Below are positions 26,356 through 35,965 of a stretch of DNA of 60,232 nt, in pieces; position 1 is the first letter of the stretch, and the number at the start of each line of letters is the position of its first letter. This DNA is from Gammaproteobacteria bacterium (GTDB lineage Bacteria; Pseudomonadota; Gammaproteobacteria; Pseudomonadales; Pseudohongiellaceae): NCBI GenBank assembly GCA_024644515.1, contig JAHEHN010000002.1, forward strand, positions 1-60,232. Reading direction: 5' to 3'. Made by a program: the position numbers and the translations under genes. The notes under the pieces were generated by a model. It saw nothing but the letters and a program-made list of their open reading frames with translations, had not been told where the DNA came from and ran no database searches.

Positions 26356-26925
26356 TTAATCATGACCAACATCAGTGGTTAACTGGTCCATGGAAAAACC
26401 CAGCGTCGAGGCTGCCATGTCCGGTTTGCGTTTAAAATCCCTGGAAAAAACAATCTCCTTGCTGGCAGGGCAGGTTATCCAGGAGTTACCGGCAATTTCC
26501 AGTTCCAGTTGACCCGGGCTCCAGCCGGCACAGCCCAGGGTAAGCAGGTAATTCTCCGGACCCTCGCCACGGCCAATATCATCCAGTATGTCCTTTGAGG
26601 TGGTGATACTGATGTCATCGGTGATCTGGTGTGTTGATGTCCACTTTCGACCGGCATCATGGAGAATAAACCCTTTTTCAGTTTCCACAGGGCCACCCGA
26701 AAGCACTGGCTCATCAAGACCTTGCCCATAGCGAAAATCGATATCGAGCTGGCTGAATATTTCCTTTAATTGCACTTTAAGAGGCAGATTGACCACAATG
26801 CCCAGAGCGCCTTCTTCTGCGCTATGTTGCCACATGTAAATCAGGGTATGGCCAAAATATGAGCCATTCAGCTGTGGCATGGCAATTAGAAAATGGTCTG
26901 TGAGATTAAGCGTTTCGTCATTCAT
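26356..26925 (-). CDS. YqgE/AlgH family protein
   Basis: 189 residues, family length. Motifs: LTDHFLIAMPQLNGSYFGHTLIYM (about 6-29), GALGIVVNLPL (about 39-49), VLSGGPVETEKGFILHD and LLTLGCAGWSPGQLELEI. The conserved GWSPGQLE turn is intact. The fold is known, but the function is unclear; AlgH was tied to alginate gene expression in Pseudomonas. Pairing with ruvX downstream is a very common gammaproteobacterial arrangement. Confidence 0.93.
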   Translation of the reverse strand: MNDETLNLTDHFLIAMPQLNGSYFGHTLIYMWQHSAEEGALGIVVNLPLKVQLKEIFSQLDIDFRYGQGLDEPVLSGGPVETEKGFILHDAGRKWTSTHQITDDISITTSKDILDDIGRGEGPENYLLTLGCAGWSPGQLELEIAGNSWITCPASKEIVFSRDFKRKPDMAASTLGFSMDQLTTDVGHD

Positions 26926-27023
26926 GAGTCTGGTAAGTATAAGTTGTCATCCTGAGACTAATATTGGGGTGCTGTCAGTAGTTTCAACTGCTATTCAACT
27001 TTCATCCCGCTACCACAGGAGAA

Positions 27024-27911
27024 TCAGAAGCTGCGGAAGGAATTGCTCTGATGAAACTGCCAGGTTCTTATAATGTCGAGAATATCGGCTTCCTGTTTCA
27101 ATTCGTCCGGAAAAGCTGCGAACGGGGAGGCCAGGTAGACAATGCGGATGGCTGATTCGTCCAGTATTCTATGGCCGGAGGAGCTGAGAATACGAACATC
27201 AGCTACGCTGCCATCAGAGCGGAGTGACACCAGCAGTCTGAGATTGCCATAAATGCCCTCGGCACTGGCCTCGACAGGATAATTCAGGTTGCCAACAGCC
27301 TCGACTCTTTTGCGCCAGTTGTCCAGGTAGAGGGCGTCCCGGGATTTCTGGGTAGAAGCGGATGAAATAGTGTAGCGTCGAGGCCGCTTGGCATAAGCCT
27401 GTCGGCGAATATCAAGTTGTGCCTGCAAGCTGGCCAGGCGGTCATTTAGCTGACTTTCGGTCAGATTTTCCAGTGGTTGTTCTTCACTTTCCTGTTGCGG
27501 TTGTTCGCTGGGTTCATCATTAATCTGCTGCAGAGATTCGGTTTCAGTGGCCAGCACCTGATCAGTGAGTTCAGTTTTTTCAGTCAATGATTCAACAAAA
27601 GGGCTGACATCCTGAATCAGGTCTTCATTGAAGCGGGATTCCACTGGCGTACTCGGCGCGGCCTTTTCCTCAAGACTGCCGCTTCCCTGCTGGTTTTCCT
27701 GGGCTAGAAAATCCGCATTGTCGGGCGCTTCTTCGCTACGGTACTGGGCAAGGGTGACTTCCATTGAAGTAGTGGTGTTTACATTTTCCAGAATGCTGAA
27801 GCCAACGCCAAGAATCAGCACCACATGCAGGCAAATAGAAACAAACATGGTGAAGCCGAATCTTTCACCGGAAAGTGCTGTAGCTTCTGTGGAGACGGCA
27901 GTATTCATCAA
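27024..27911 (-). CDS. TonB-family energy transducer
   Basis: 295 residues: a short cytoplasmic N-terminus, one membrane helix (about 20-43, FTMFVSICLHVVLILGVGFSI), a long polar Glu/Gln-rich periplasmic region with a predicted coiled segment (LNDRLASLQAQLDIRRQAY), and a C-terminal TonB domain (about 205-290: NYPVEASAEGIYGNLRLLV, then VADVRILSSSGHRILDESAI). The membrane helix has the His-containing face typical of TonB contact with ExbB/ExbD. No exbBD lies next to it. TonB at this place beside yqgE and gshB is also seen in Pseudomonas. Confidence 0.88.
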   Translation of the reverse strand: MMNTAVSTEATALSGERFGFTMFVSICLHVVLILGVGFSILENVNTTTSMEVTLAQYRSEEAPDNADFLAQENQQGSGSLEEKAAPSTPVESRFNEDLIQDVSPFVESLTEKTELTDQVLATETESLQQINDEPSEQPQQESEEQPLENLTESQLNDRLASLQAQLDIRRQAYAKRPRRYTISSASTQKSRDALYLDNWRKRVEAVGNLNYPVEASAEGIYGNLRLLVSLRSDGSVADVRILSSSGHRILDESAIRIVYLASPFAAFPDELKQEADILDIIRTWQFHQSNSFRSF

Positions 27912-27953
27912 TCTATGTGCACAGACTTTCCTGAGTCGTTTTTGCTATTTCTG

Positions 27954-28913
27954 TCAGTCACGCAACTCCTGCAGTTTTTGCTCGATACAGTTCATCAGAT
28001 CGCCGGCAATATCCAGGTTGAATATTTCATCCAGCTCCCTGATACAGGTCGGACTGGTAACATTCACTTCAGTCAGATAGTCACCAATCACATCAAGACC
28101 GACAAATAATAGCCCGTTTTCTTTCAGCGTAGGGCCCACCTGTTCACAAATCCAGCGATCTCTGTCACTTAGCTCTACCCCTTTTGCGGTGCCGCCGGCG
28201 GCGAGGTTGCCGCGGGTTTCATTAGCGGCGGGTAGTCGGGCCAACGCATAGCCAACAGATTTTCCATCAATCATCAGAATGCGCTTGTCGCCACTGGTAA
28301 TTTCCGGAATAAAGGTTTGCGCCATGATCTGTCGGGTACCGTATTCAGTCAGCGTTTCTATAATCACACTGATATTGGGGTCACCGGGTTTTATACGAAA
28401 AATACCGGTGCCGCCCATACCATCGAGAGGTTTGAAAATGACATCTTTCTGGGCTTTATAGAAATCCTGCAGCAATTCCTTTTTCCGCGAAACCAGCACA
28501 GGAGTACAGCATTGGGGAAAAAGGGTAGCACTGACTTTCTCATTAAAGTCTCTGAGCGCTTGCGGCTTGTTGACTACCAGCACGCCTTCCCGCTCTGCCT
28601 GTTCCAGAATATAGGTACTGTAAATAAATTCGCGGTTAAAAGGCGGATCCTTGCGCATCAGGATGACATCAACTTCGGCCAGTGATTGTCGGCTTTCAGG
28701 GCCGAGCGTGAAGAAGCTCTGAGGATTCATTTCTACACTCAGGTCCTGCATGATGGCCATGGCCTTGCCATCTTCAAGATATAAACCATCCTGTTCAATG
28801 TAGAATAGTTGCCAGCCTTTTTTTTGCGCTGCATTCAACATGGCCAAAGTTGTATCTTTTTTGAAATTTATGGACTGGATTGGATCCATGACTACGGCAA
28901 GTTTTACTGTCAT
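27954..28913 (-). CDS. gshB: glutathione synthetase
   Basis: 319 residues, ATP-grasp ligase joining gamma-glutamylcysteine and glycine. N-terminal domain VKLAVVMDPIQSINFKKDTT is diagnostic, followed by VILMRKDPPFNREFIYSTYI. The ATP-binding part shows DVIFKPLDGMGGTGIFRI. Near the C-terminus lie ETRGNLAAGGTAKGVELSDR and the metal-binding VIGDYLTEVNVTSPTC. gshA is in this window at 53-54.6 kb, so both steps of glutathione synthesis are represented. Divergent from the membrane-protein gene at 29144. The pilG-chp chemosensory genes that adjoin gshB in Pseudomonas are not here. Confidence 0.95.
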   Translation of the reverse strand: MTVKLAVVMDPIQSINFKKDTTLAMLNAAQKKGWQLFYIEQDGLYLEDGKAMAIMQDLSVEMNPQSFFTLGPESRQSLAEVDVILMRKDPPFNREFIYSTYILEQAEREGVLVVNKPQALRDFNEKVSATLFPQCCTPVLVSRKKELLQDFYKAQKDVIFKPLDGMGGTGIFRIKPGDPNISVIIETLTEYGTRQIMAQTFIPEITSGDKRILMIDGKSVGYALARLPAANETRGNLAAGGTAKGVELSDRDRWICEQVGPTLKENGLLFVGLDVIGDYLTEVNVTSPTCIRELDEIFNLDIAGDLMNCIEQKLQELRD

Positions 28914-29143
28914 TTACTACTCCGGCGGAATGCGGTCAATGGCTGGCGGGAAAGTTTAGCGATTATAACAAAAAGCAGTTTACATGAACCTTGTGATTCC
29001 GGGCACTGAAATAGGGTGAAATTATCATTATTCCTTTCGCGATTTAATGCGCTTTTTTGGTGCTTTTTTGCTCCTTCCTTTGCGCTTAACTTTGTTACAA
29101 TGCCGGTCTCATCAATCATCTTCATTTATCTTGGGATATTCAA

Positions 29144-29677
29144 TTGCGTCTTCTTGGTTTTTACTGGGGCATAGCCGGTGTCATCGCTTTTATCTCCTTT
29201 GCCGTGATCAGACTGAGTCCACGCATCGCTGAAATAACGGAATATTCCCTTAGCCCGCTGCAGTGGCTGGTATTGGTAGGGTTTGTGTTGTGGATGGCCT
29301 GGGCGGAAGGTTATAAGGGATTTCACCGCGCGTTTGCGCCGCGGGTTATTGCCAGAGCCAGATATCTGCGCACCAACACCGAGTCCTCTCATCCGGTATT
29401 GGCGCTATTGGCTCCGCTATTTTGCATGGGTTATATCCATGCAACCCGGAAACGAAAAATTGTATCCATTGCGGTTACTTCAGTTATTGTCGGGCTGGTG
29501 ATGTTATTACGTATCACACCGCAACCATGGCGCGGGATCATTGATGCCGGTGTGGTGACCGGGCTTAGCCTGGGCATACTTTCGATCGTCTACTTCTGGT
29601 TTCAGGTGGAGAGTGGGAAGTGGAATCATCCAGTGGCGCTGGATCTGCCAGGGTCGGATAGCAAGAAGGAAGCCTAG
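29144..29677 (+). CDS. uncharacterised inner-membrane protein
   Basis: 177 residues from a TTG start behind GGGA. Five hydrophobic helices are visible at about 4-20, 38-53, 83-98, 105-122 and 131-152. After the second lies an amphipathic basic loop with GYKGFHRAFAPRVIARARYL. The pattern EGYKGF-x-x-x-FAPRV-x-AR occurs in uncharacterised proteins I have seen in other Gammaproteobacteria, but I cannot name a family. It ends 18 bases before the convergent glycosyltransferase gene. Confidence 0.65.
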   Translation: MRLLGFYWGIAGVIAFISFAVIRLSPRIAEITEYSLSPLQWLVLVGFVLWMAWAEGYKGFHRAFAPRVIARARYLRTNTESSHPVLALLAPLFCMGYIHATRKRKIVSIAVTSVIVGLVMLLRITPQPWRGIIDAGVVTGLSLGILSIVYFWFQVESGKWNHPVALDLPGSDSKKEA

Positions 29678-29694
29678 CGCAAAGGCAACAGACC

Positions 29695-32600
29695 TTATTG
29701 CGTTAACACTGCCCTGAGCTGCGCTTCAGCCGTAGCAAAGGAAAAATGCTCATCAATATTATGTTTGCCAGCATCGGAAAGCTTTTTCCACAAGTCCTGA
29801 TCGCTATAAAGGCGCAGAATTTCGCTGGCAACGTCTTCCGGTTGCTCTGCAATCAGAATGTCCTTTTCATGTTCCAGATTCATGCCCTCTGCGGCAATGG
29901 GTGAAACCACCATCGGCACACCAAAAGACATACTGGAATTAATTTTGCCTTTTACTCCAGCGCCATAGCGCAGCGGAGCAATGGAAATCCTGATGTCATT
30001 AAAGAGCTGTTCGATGTCCTTCACAAACCCGGTAATGATGACATGGTCGCTGGCTCTGGCTTTTATACTGGCCGGAACATGACCACCGACAATAAGCAGC
30101 TTGATATCGGGGTTTTGTGCATGCACGAGGGGGAATATCTGATTCAGGAAATACAGCATGGCGTCGCTGTTGGGGGGGTGTTCAAAGTTTCCTATAAACA
30201 GCATGTGCTCCCTTTCTGTAAATGACTTGCCGGTAGAAAAGGTCTGGTGAATATTGGAAAGCAGGCCAACATTTATTTCAGGGGCCTCCTGTTTGAAAAG
30301 TTCCAGCTCTACCGGGCTGACTACCAAGGTGGTATCGGCCTTGCGCGCAATAGTGAGCTCCTGAACTTTGCGCATGGCAGCAGACTCTGCCAGGTGTTTG
30401 TCTCCGGTTAACTCGGCTTCACGCTGTTCGCGTAAAAAATGCAGATCTACCGTATCAAAAATTATTCGGGCATGGGGGCAGCTTCTTTTTACTTCATCAA
30501 TATACTTTTCTGCATAATCCGCTCTGCTCAGGATTACCGTTTCAAATTGCTGACCAAATTCCTGCAGGTATTTCTCCACCGAGTGGATATAAGGCACATA
30601 CTGACATTCAATACCCATGGCCTGCATTTGTGGCGTGTACTTTTCGTGGTAATGCATGTTTGCCGGCAGGAAAGTTACTTTATAACCCAGGGTCTGAAGA
30701 ATTTTCAGGACATTAAACATTCGCAAGGAACCGGAATCGTGATCAGGCATTAGTACCCGCGCATCAATAACGAGGATATATTTGTCCACATGCCGTTCCT
30801 TTTCCCGGTGCGGCTGTCTGCCATTGGGACGATGATGTATAAGCGTATCCTGCCAGCGGTTGAAAAACTTCTCATGGTTTAGCTGCTGGTATTGTTTGAT
30901 ACCACTGCCTATGTCGGTGCCGGAGGTGATGCCCTCAAAATGAATGATGCTGGCATTGGCTTGGTAATACACTTTTTTACCGGATTCGCGTACCTTGAAT
31001 GCAAGGTCCGTATCTTCGTAATAGGCTGGTACATAGCGGGTATCAAATTTTCCCAGGGCCCTGAAATCATTAAGAGCAATCATCAGGCAAGCCCCGGAAC
31101 AGTAATCAACCTGTCGGCAGTAACTGTAATGGGGATGATTGGGATCTTCGCCACGGCCGAAATTCCAGGCAGAGCCATCTCGCCAGACGATACCGCCAGC
31201 TTCCTGTAGCGTGCCGTCGGCAAAAACCAGTCTGGCGCCAACCAGCCCGGCATCAGGAAAATCTGTAAAGGTCTGCAGCAGCGCGGCAAGCCAGTGTTTT
31301 CTGACTTCAGTATCATTGTTCAGCAACACCAGAAACTCACCCCTGGCAGCATCAGCGCCCTTGTTACAGGAGTGAATAAAGCCCAGGTTTTCTTTATTCC
31401 GGATGACGTTTATACCAGTGATTTCGGAAAGCATTTGCGTCGTTTTGTCGGACGAGCAGTCATCAACCACAATCACTTCAAAAGGAATATCATCGGCATG
31501 GTCAAGAATGCTCTTCAGACAATGAAAGGTATAGTGGTACTGGTTATAAACAGGAATTACGATACTCACCTTTGGCTGCGCAAAGGTTGAAAAATCCAGA
31601 GGAGTATAGTTTTTGGAGATACTTGTTTGGGCTTTGATTTCTTCAGCCCTGCTTAGCCGGGCAGCAATAATATCTTTTAGTCTGACAGCGATTCCACCAA
31701 TGCCATCGGTGCGTAAAAAATAGCGCAATCTGGTCAGCGCTCTTAATGGTCGTGTCAGTCGCCAACTCTTGCTGTGATAAATAACCTGTAATTCATCGTG
31801 CAAGGCATGGTTATAATTTTTCAGCGCTATTACTTCCTGCTCAGTTTCATGCAGGTCTTCTGCCAGACTGTTCAGTTTGGCTTGTGAATCTTTTTGAAGC
31901 TTATCCAGTTGTGCTTGTGAATCTTTTTGAAGCTTATCCAGTTGTTCCCGTAACAGGTCAATATAGGATTTTTTTTCCTTAATATTAGCGTCCAGATTTT
32001 CGACTGTTTTTTCAAAAACAGCGAGGCGTGGAAATTCCCGGCTGCGGTTTATCAGTGCCAACAGCCTTTGCTCTGGCCAGCGTTTAAGCCATTTTTTATA
32101 AATAGCCAGACGAAAACCATCGATATCATCTTCAGTGTTTTCCTTGGCACCAAAGCCGCTGCTGCCAGCCACCCGATAGGTAGCCGTACACAGATTGCTA
32201 AACAGAAATTCGTGTTGTTGTGCCAGCTGAAGCCAGAAATCCCAATCTTCAAAACGATCAAAGGCAGGATCAAAACGATAGCCTTCAAGAAGCAAGCTGC
32301 GTTCGAACAGGACTGCATGGATAGGAATAAAGTTTTCAATCATCAGGCGTACAGGGTCAAATGCGTGGGCAAAAGACGGGGTTTCTTCAAGCTCGCCATC
32401 AGTCATGACCCTCACCGCACTGTAGGCAAGTCTGTAATTTTTTTCTTTGCCCAGAGCAGTAACAAGCGTGGCAATATGGGCAGGGTCAATAGAGTCGTCA
32501 TCATCCAGAAACAGGCAGTAGTCACCTGCGGCCTGTTCCAGCGCCAGGTTGGCAGCATGGGATCTGCCATGCTCTGCCTTGTTATTTACCCAGCGAATTT

Positions 32601-32772
32601 CTGTTGGGCCTGGCTCGGTAAATTCAGCAGAGAAATCTTTGCCGCCATCATTTACAATAACTATTTCTATGGGGGCATAAGACTGCGCCAGGACTGATGC
32701 AACGGCTTCCTTTAATCGTGTTTGCCTGTCTTTGGTGCGGATCAAGATAGAAACAAGAGGGGTGGTATTCAT
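29695..32772 (-). CDS. three-domain glycosyltransferase (GT2-coiled coil-GT2-GT4-like)
   Basis: 1025 residues. Domain 1 (about 1-230) is a GT2 fold: VSILIRTKDRQTRLKEAV, then the nucleotide-sugar DDD motif in YCLFLDDDDSIDP. Residues about 262-330 form a coiled coil that contains a perfect 11-residue duplication (QLDKLQKDSQA). Domain 2 (about 395-640) is a second GT2: VSIVIPVYNQYHYT, VIVVDDCSSDKT, EFLVLLNNDTEV. Domain 3 (about 670-1025) is GT4-like with LFIGNFEHPPNSDAM, IAPLRYGAGVKGKI and VVSPIAAEGM. Such proteins build cell-surface polysaccharide or glycosylate surface structures from the cytoplasmic side. It stands where xerC follows DUF484 in Pseudomonas. Confidence 0.88.
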   Translation of the reverse strand: MNTTPLVSILIRTKDRQTRLKEAVASVLAQSYAPIEIVIVNDGGKDFSAEFTEPGPTEIRWVNNKAEHGRSHAANLALEQAAGDYCLFLDDDDSIDPAHIATLVTALGKEKNYRLAYSAVRVMTDGELEETPSFAHAFDPVRLMIENFIPIHAVLFERSLLLEGYRFDPAFDRFEDWDFWLQLAQQHEFLFSNLCTATYRVAGSSGFGAKENTEDDIDGFRLAIYKKWLKRWPEQRLLALINRSREFPRLAVFEKTVENLDANIKEKKSYIDLLREQLDKLQKDSQAQLDKLQKDSQAKLNSLAEDLHETEQEVIALKNYNHALHDELQVIYHSKSWRLTRPLRALTRLRYFLRTDGIGGIAVRLKDIIAARLSRAEEIKAQTSISKNYTPLDFSTFAQPKVSIVIPVYNQYHYTFHCLKSILDHADDIPFEVIVVDDCSSDKTTQMLSEITGINVIRNKENLGFIHSCNKGADAARGEFLVLLNNDTEVRKHWLAALLQTFTDFPDAGLVGARLVFADGTLQEAGGIVWRDGSAWNFGRGEDPNHPHYSYCRQVDYCSGACLMIALNDFRALGKFDTRYVPAYYEDTDLAFKVRESGKKVYYQANASIIHFEGITSGTDIGSGIKQYQQLNHEKFFNRWQDTLIHHRPNGRQPHREKERHVDKYILVIDARVLMPDHDSGSLRMFNVLKILQTLGYKVTFLPANMHYHEKYTPQMQAMGIECQYVPYIHSVEKYLQEFGQQFETVILSRADYAEKYIDEVKRSCPHARIIFDTVDLHFLREQREAELTGDKHLAESAAMRKVQELTIARKADTTLVVSPVELELFKQEAPEINVGLLSNIHQTFSTGKSFTEREHMLFIGNFEHPPNSDAMLYFLNQIFPLVHAQNPDIKLLIVGGHVPASIKARASDHVIITGFVKDIEQLFNDIRISIAPLRYGAGVKGKINSSMSFGVPMVVSPIAAEGMNLEHEKDILIAEQPEDVASEILRLYSDQDLWKKLSDAGKHNIDEHFSFATAEAQLRAVLTQ
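31880..31945 (-). repeat. 33-base tandem duplication in the glycosyltransferase gene
   Basis: Two identical 33-base copies, 31880-31912 and 31913-31945, code for the 11-residue unit QLDKLQKDSQA in the coiled-coil linker. Eleven residues is three heptad-like turns plus register, so the copy number can vary without frameshift. Perfect identity suggests a recent duplication. Confidence 0.85.
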
Positions 32773-32799
32773 GGCTGTAACCGGAGTCAGGCGCTGGGA

Positions 32800-33528
32800 C
32801 TAAGCCGCCAGACGAGAGATATGCACCGCAAGTATTTCGCCTATGAAGTCGAGGAACAAGGTATCAAGGCTTGAATTGAAATGATTGTGCTTGTCACTGC
32901 CTATTACCAGAATCGGTGCGCTGTATTGATCAGCCCCACTGATACTGTCGCCGGGATGAACCGGAATAATGGCGGCAGATAAAATTTCTTTTTGACTGTC
33001 AGGGAATAGTAGTCGGGCCTGTTCAGGTGACAGCTCACAACAGAAGGTACGTTTTTTCTCAAAAAGCTTACCCATTGTTTCCCGGGTTGGTGCGGCGGGA
33101 AGAATGTGAATGCCTTTTTCCCGGGCATCGCTGTCAGGCTTGTCAGCAATAAAAAGCAGGTTGCTGGCATCAGCTGCAAACTCGGTTTTTAACGTATCAG
33201 CGACTATGCTGGATAAGTTCTTAAGGCTATCGCTTTTCATTATTTCGAGAATGACAATGCGTGTTTTCTCAAACAGGGCATCATTTTCTTCAGCGTTAAA
33301 AATGAAATTATTGATATTGTTCTGCAGATCCCGATTGCGCTCGCGGAACAGGGCTACCTGTCTTTCAAGCAGGGATATTGCACCACCACTGACATGGGGA
33401 ATAGTGAGGTCCAGTAACAGATCGGCTTTGCGATTGAAGAAATCAGGATTCTCGATCAGGTACTTGCTAACAGAGTCGTCATCAAGTGTTCCACTTGATA
33501 CTGCTTTATTGCTGGAATCTGACGTCAT
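32800..33528 (-). CDS. DUF484 family protein (GAF-like)
   Basis: 242 residues. N-terminal helical part has the family opening VSKYLIENPDFFNRKADLLLDL, then HVSGGAISLLERQVALFRERN with a coiled coil to about residue 90. A GAF-like domain follows and closes with ILVIGSDKHNHFNSSLDTLFLDFIGEI. The function is unknown; it is nearly always beside dapF. The gene overlaps dapF by four bases (33525-33528), indicating translational coupling. Confidence 0.92.
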   Translation of the reverse strand: MTSDSSNKAVSSGTLDDDSVSKYLIENPDFFNRKADLLLDLTIPHVSGGAISLLERQVALFRERNRDLQNNINNFIFNAEENDALFEKTRIVILEIMKSDSLKNLSSIVADTLKTEFAADASNLLFIADKPDSDAREKGIHILPAAPTRETMGKLFEKKRTFCCELSPEQARLLFPDSQKEILSAAIIPVHPGDSISGADQYSAPILVIGSDKHNHFNSSLDTLFLDFIGEILAVHISRLAA

Positions 33529-34361
33529 ATTTCAATACTTCCCTCGAAGACTGTCGTGGCAGGTCCGGTTTTAAACACCGGTGAATTACCTCCCTGCCAG
33601 TTTATCTGTAGTGATCCACAAGGCAGCTGCACTTGAACTGTATTGTCCAGCAGACCCTGACGAATTCCAGCCACTACCGCTGCGCAGGCGCCCGTGCCAC
33701 AGGCCAGGGTTTCACCCGCACCTCGTTCAAATACCCTGAGTCTGATTGTACCTGTATTAACCACCTGCATGAAGCCGGCATTGACGCGACCGGGAAAACT
33801 GGAATGATTTTCAATCAACGGTCCCCATTCAGTCACTGGCGCTGCATCAATATCAGGCACAACCAGCACCGCATGGGGGTTACCCATGGACAGCACTGAC
33901 AGTTCCAGATTTTCTCCGTTGCCAAGATGCAGTGGGTAGGTGAGCGCCTCATCATCGGCAATAAACGGTATTTCTGCCGGGGTGAAAACCGGTGCGCCCA
34001 TGTTTACGGTGATTTCGCCATCATCCCGGGCCTGGCAATACAGAGAGCTGTTATTGATCAGTTGCAGCGTGAGTTCGCTGTTGCTGCTTAGCCCTCTGGC
34101 CTGGATAAAAGACACCATACAGCGGGCGCCGTTGCCACAGTTTTCTGCCTGGCTGCCGTCAGGATTGTAGACCAGGTAGGCAAAGTCATGCCCCGGGGCA
34201 GTGGCTGGCGCAACGATGAGTAACTGGTCAAAGCCGATGCCGGTGTGTCGATTACCAAGTTGCCGAATCTGATCCGGGCTCAGGTTTATGGGCTCGCTAA
34301 CGCCATCAAGAACAATGAAGTCGTTACCCAGGCCATGCATTTTAGTGAAATTGAGAGTCAT
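33525..34361 (-). CDS. dapF: diaminopimelate epimerase
   Basis: 278 residues, family length. It interconverts LL- and meso-diaminopimelate for lysine and peptidoglycan synthesis. The two active-site Cys are present: AENCGNGARCMV (about 73-84) and GETLACGTGACAAVV (about 215-229). The N-terminus FTKMHGLGNDFIVLD is canonical. Gene order lptM-lysA-dapF-DUF484 is that of Pseudomonas; it lies eight bases from lysA. Confidence 0.96.
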   Translation of the reverse strand: MTLNFTKMHGLGNDFIVLDGVSEPINLSPDQIRQLGNRHTGIGFDQLLIVAPATAPGHDFAYLVYNPDGSQAENCGNGARCMVSFIQARGLSSNSELTLQLINNSSLYCQARDDGEITVNMGAPVFTPAEIPFIADDEALTYPLHLGNGENLELSVLSMGNPHAVLVVPDIDAAPVTEWGPLIENHSSFPGRVNAGFMQVVNTGTIRLRVFERGAGETLACGTGACAAVVAGIRQGLLDNTVQVQLPCGSLQINWQGGNSPVFKTGPATTVFEGSIEI

Positions 34362-34369
34362 GATTCAGC

Positions 34370-35617
34370 TCAATCCAGCGGATTTTCCAGTGCCAGCTGG
34401 TCCTCATAGGTTTCCCGACGCCTGGCCAGATGAACCTGATCGCCGTCCACCAGCACCTCGACGGCGCGATTGCGGGTATTGTAATTGGAGCTCATGGCAA
34501 AACAGTAAGCGCCGGCTGACCGTACTGCCAGCAGGTCGCCATTATCGATTGCCAACTCTCGCTGACGTCCGATGAAATCGCCAGTCTCACAGATTGGCCC
34601 CACCAGATCATAGGTATGAACTGCTGCAGTCTCATTTACTTTCACCGGCACCACGTCCATCCAGGCCTGATACAAAGCTGGGCGAATAATGTCATTCATG
34701 GCCGCATCAACGATGGCAAAACGATGTTCACCGTTGGTTTTGATATTGTTTACATGGGTCAACAAGACACCGGCATTGGCACAAATAGATCTTCCCGGTT
34801 CCAGAACCAGGGTTAAGGGCCGCTCGCCAAGCACCTGCCTTACCGCGTGAATCAATTCCTGGGGTGCCGGTGGCGTTTCATCCCGGTACTGCACGCCGAG
34901 CCCGCCGCCGATATCCAGATGCCTGATGCTGATGCCCTCAGCTGCCAGCTCATCTATGAGCAGCAGGGTGCGTTCCAGCGCCGCCAGAAAGGGCTCGATA
35001 CTGGTGAGCTGGGAACCTATATGGCAATCCAGACCGATCAACTCCAGTCCTGCCATGGTGCTGGCCTGTCGATAAAGCAGGCGTGCATCTTCCATGGAAA
35101 CACCGAATTTGTTTTCTTTCAGTCCGGTAGAAATATAGGGATGGGTCTTGGCGTCCACATCGGGATTAACGCGAATGGAAACCGGTGCGCGTACATTTCT
35201 TTGCATGGCGACATCGTTCAGCTGTTCAAGCTCCAGCGGTGATTCAACATTGAAGCAATGAATGCCGGCATCCAGTGCTGCATGCATTTCCTCAATGGTT
35301 TTTCCGACGCCGGAAAAAATAACACGGGCTGGATCACCACCAGCGGCAATCACGCGAGCCAGCTCGCCACCGGAAACAATATCAAAACCGCTACCCAGTT
35401 TAGCCAATACACTCAGCACAGCCAGGTTGGAATTGGCTTTAACCGCATAACAGACCAGATGACTGCATCCTGCGAGTGCCTCTTCGTAGGCTCGATATTG
35501 CTGCTCCAGAGCGGCACGGGAATAGACAAAGCAGGGCGTGCCAAATTCCTCGGCGATCCGGGTCAGCGCTACTGCTTCAGCGAAAAGCTGATTATTTTTA
35601 AATGTAAAATTTTCCAT
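34370..35617 (-). CDS. lysA: diaminopimelate decarboxylase
   Basis: 415-residue fold-type III PLP enzyme that makes lysine from meso-diaminopimelate. PLP Lys is in VCYAVKANSNLAVL (about 60). HIGSQLTSIEPF, LDIGGGLGVQYRDE and the C-terminal active-site GPICETGDFIG (Cys donated across the dimer) are complete. The gene starts 17 bases after the small lptM lipoprotein gene ends and runs into dapF. Confidence 0.96.
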   Translation of the reverse strand: MENFTFKNNQLFAEAVALTRIAEEFGTPCFVYSRAALEQQYRAYEEALAGCSHLVCYAVKANSNLAVLSVLAKLGSGFDIVSGGELARVIAAGGDPARVIFSGVGKTIEEMHAALDAGIHCFNVESPLELEQLNDVAMQRNVRAPVSIRVNPDVDAKTHPYISTGLKENKFGVSMEDARLLYRQASTMAGLELIGLDCHIGSQLTSIEPFLAALERTLLLIDELAAEGISIRHLDIGGGLGVQYRDETPPAPQELIHAVRQVLGERPLTLVLEPGRSICANAGVLLTHVNNIKTNGEHRFAIVDAAMNDIIRPALYQAWMDVVPVKVNETAAVHTYDLVGPICETGDFIGRQRELAIDNGDLLAVRSAGAYCFAMSSNYNTRNRAVEVLVDGDQVHLARRRETYEDQLALENPLD

Positions 35618-35633
35618 AGCCTGGCAGAGTCTA

Positions 35634-35750
35634 TTAATTGAATTGTATGGCGGTGGGAGGAACCAGAGGTCCTTTTTGTCCGCATGCGCTCAGCCCTAAT
35701 CCCGATAACAGGCAAAGACTGATCAATAGCAGTGACAGCAGTTTTCTCAT
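35634..35750 (-). CDS. lptM: small LptM/LPPL-type lipoprotein
   Basis: 38 residues from the ATG at 35750, translated by eye. Basic MRK, hydrophobic LLSLLLISLCLLSGLGL, lipobox LSAC (Cys23), then GQKGPLVPPTAIQFN. The CGQKGPL(Y/V)-P sequence after the lipobox is the hallmark of the YifL/LptM (LPTXX) family, which in E. coli binds the LptD-LptE lipopolysaccharide translocon and helps its oxidative maturation. Position between cyaY and lysA matches Pseudomonas lppL. It is the first gene of the lysA-dapF-DUF484 run. Confidence 0.92.
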   Translation of the reverse strand: MRKLLSLLLISLCLLSGLGLSACGQKGPLVPPTAIQFN

Positions 35751-35965
35751 CGCCCTCATTACCTCTTGTTTATAAAGCAAGTATCTGGAGATCAGGAATG
35801 GATTAGCTGGATAATAGTGATTTATATCGCAACTAATTCTGTAAAGCGGCGATTATACTGGTTAATACTGTCAGCAACCAATCGCTGATTTAAGCCGGGG
35901 ACGATATACTTGCAGTTCGTAGCTCGCACGAGCAGGCATTCATCATTACCAGGATAGAAACGACT

